From: Isochrysis galbana | Lineage: Eukaryota; Haptophyta; Isochrysidales; Isochrysidaceae | Assembly: GCA_018136815.1 (NCBI GenBank) | Contig: CM030931.1 | Span: 505,511-569,510 of the forward strand | Length of the DNA: 64,000 nucleotides | Direction of reading: 5' to 3' | Shown here: in pieces, positions 63,146 to 64,000 of the stretch | How the letters are laid out: each line of letters starts with the position of its first letter | Numbering within the stretch: the first letter of the stretch is position 1 | Notes under the pieces: generated by a model | Told to the model about the DNA's origin: nothing | The model's database searches: none | Seen by the model: the letters and a program-made list of their open reading frames with translations, nothing else | Position numbers and translations under genes: made by a program

Positions 63146-63361
63146 GCCCTTGCCGGCAACCTTTGGCAAGCTACTCCTATCGGCGGCGGTTTTGCGCCTC
63201 GGATGCACTTCTACTTCCAGCCTACCTAGATGTCCGCAGCTACATAGCCACGGCAAGTCCTTTACCACTGCCACCATGCCGCTCACCCTCACATCTCACG
63301 ATTACACACGAGTAGCCCGCACACTGCGAGGATTCCGCCGGACGCCGGGACCATCTCTGCT

Positions 63362-64000
63362 TCATTCTCGCGACAGGTCTTTTTTTTTTGCTCTGTCATC
63401 CGCCATGCGAGCTAGCTCTCGCGCAGGCTCAGAAAGTCCCGCTGAGCGAAGCAAGTTTTCAAGTAGCTCGTAGAAGACATTATAGGAGCGGTGAGGTATC
63501 TGTCGAGCGGAGGGAGAAATGGGCGGTGTAGGTCCAATCCGTCCGCGCCGCGCACCGGCTCACGAGCAGGATTTTTGCAACAGCTACTCACCTGCACCGA
63601 CTTAAGCTTCTTCTGAATTCGAGAATCCAGCCGCACGTTGAGAGTGTAGAGAGACGGCGCGCAGCCGAGACGGCGCGCCTGGCGCAACAACTCAAGATCG
63701 TCTTCTCTCGGCGCGCCAACCCCACAAGAAACAAGTATCGCGCGTCGTTCGTCGTCGCGCTCAAAGACGCGCGGGCGCAGAAAGTCGAGCAATGCTTGCA
63801 GTTCTCCAGCACTTTGCGCACGGAGTGCTACGGCGACGGGTTTCGGTGGTGCTACGCCAACAGGATCGGGTGCTTCGGCCTGCGAAGTCGACGCAGCTTG
63901 CAAGACAGCACGTGCTGACGTGCCGGGGGACATGGCCTCGCTAGCACGATGTTTCTGATGGTCGACTCGCCGCGCTCGTGAGGCATCGGCATTCCGCCTC
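63362..64000 (-). CDS. Organellar translation initiation factor IF-2, C-terminal part
   Basis: The gene enters from the right edge on the minus strand. Exon 64000-63593 (partial) and exon 63499-63362 join in phase 0 through a GTGAGT..CGACAG intron. The first reads VALRAQSAGELQALLDFL.., ILVSCGVGAPREDDLELL and YTLNVRLDSRIQKKLKS, which align to domain 3 of IF-2 (LKADVQGSLEAL.., HSGVGAITESDV, GFNVRPD). The second (SYNVFYELLENLLRSAGLSE) aligns to the start of domain 4 (YYSVIYDLIDDVK) but ends soon after with DLSRE stop, so domain 4 is missing or carried by exons not recognised. Plastid or mitochondrial location cannot be told because the N-terminus is outside the window. Confidence 0.7.

Overview
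The window is nuclear DNA of a photosynthetic eukaryote, most likely an alga with a secondary red plastid (haptophyte first choice, ochrophyte second). The evidence is GC-rich genes cut by short GT-AG and occasional GC-AG introns, no operons, a pre-sequence with an ASAF-type cleavage motif at 56649 (signal peptide plus transit peptide), and plastid genes (CbbY-type phosphatase, Tic22-like protein, thylakoid-lumen-like protein, PDZ-like plastid protein). The species cannot be fixed from sequence reading alone.

Layout. 1-715: end of an RCC1-repeat gene. 1719-6710: about 5 kb between roughly 220-bp inverted repeats, enclosing a three-exon Ppx/GppA phosphatase gene. 6711-10750: mobile-element graveyard (Ty1/copia remnant, a LINE 5' end split by two nested hAT-type elements with perfect 8-bp duplications). 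10750-18302: a large minus-strand gene with ankyrin repeats, coiled coil, protein kinase, RING/IBR-like zinc module and UBA; six of its ankyrin exons are 99-bp phase-0 exons in 470-bp tandem units. 18380-19600: copia and LINE fragments and a minisatellite. 20402-22486: divergent pair CBBY / lumenal protein. 24176-26911: eight-exon metallophosphoesterase. 27000-36200: low-complexity DNA, then a LINE split by a second LINE (17-bp duplication) and by a 2-kb DNA transposon (7-bp duplication), then a 220-bp insertion with a 16-bp duplication.

36257-39127: a protein with long FG/GLFG-like repeats, a coiled coil and the same type of C-terminal zinc module as the kinase gene. 39185-40215: copia remnant beside a Cys-rich domain fragment. 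41115-42480: LRR gene with a frame break. 42630-43850: array of 13 alternating hairpin units that cuts a 2OG-oxygenase-like exon. 45396-47651: coiled-coil protein with a repeated S-x-x-[DAG]-F-[LM] motif. 48558-49532: Tic22-like domain with a SEC-C zinc motif. 51803-54043: intact-looking hAT transposase. 54771-55721: acyl-protein-thioesterase-like hydrolase. 56649-57804: plastid PDZ-like protein. 59523-61389: ArsS-like radical SAM enzyme. 61960-63140: third LINE copy. 63362-64000: end of an organellar IF-2 gene.

How it fits together. The genes are independently transcribed housekeeping and plastid genes embedded in recent transposon activity. The least familiar content is the pair of proteins (10750-18302 and 36257-39127) that share a zinc module resembling RING/IBR E3 ligases but carry very different, internally amplified N-terminal scaffolds: ankyrin plus kinase in one, nucleoporin-like FG repeats in the other.
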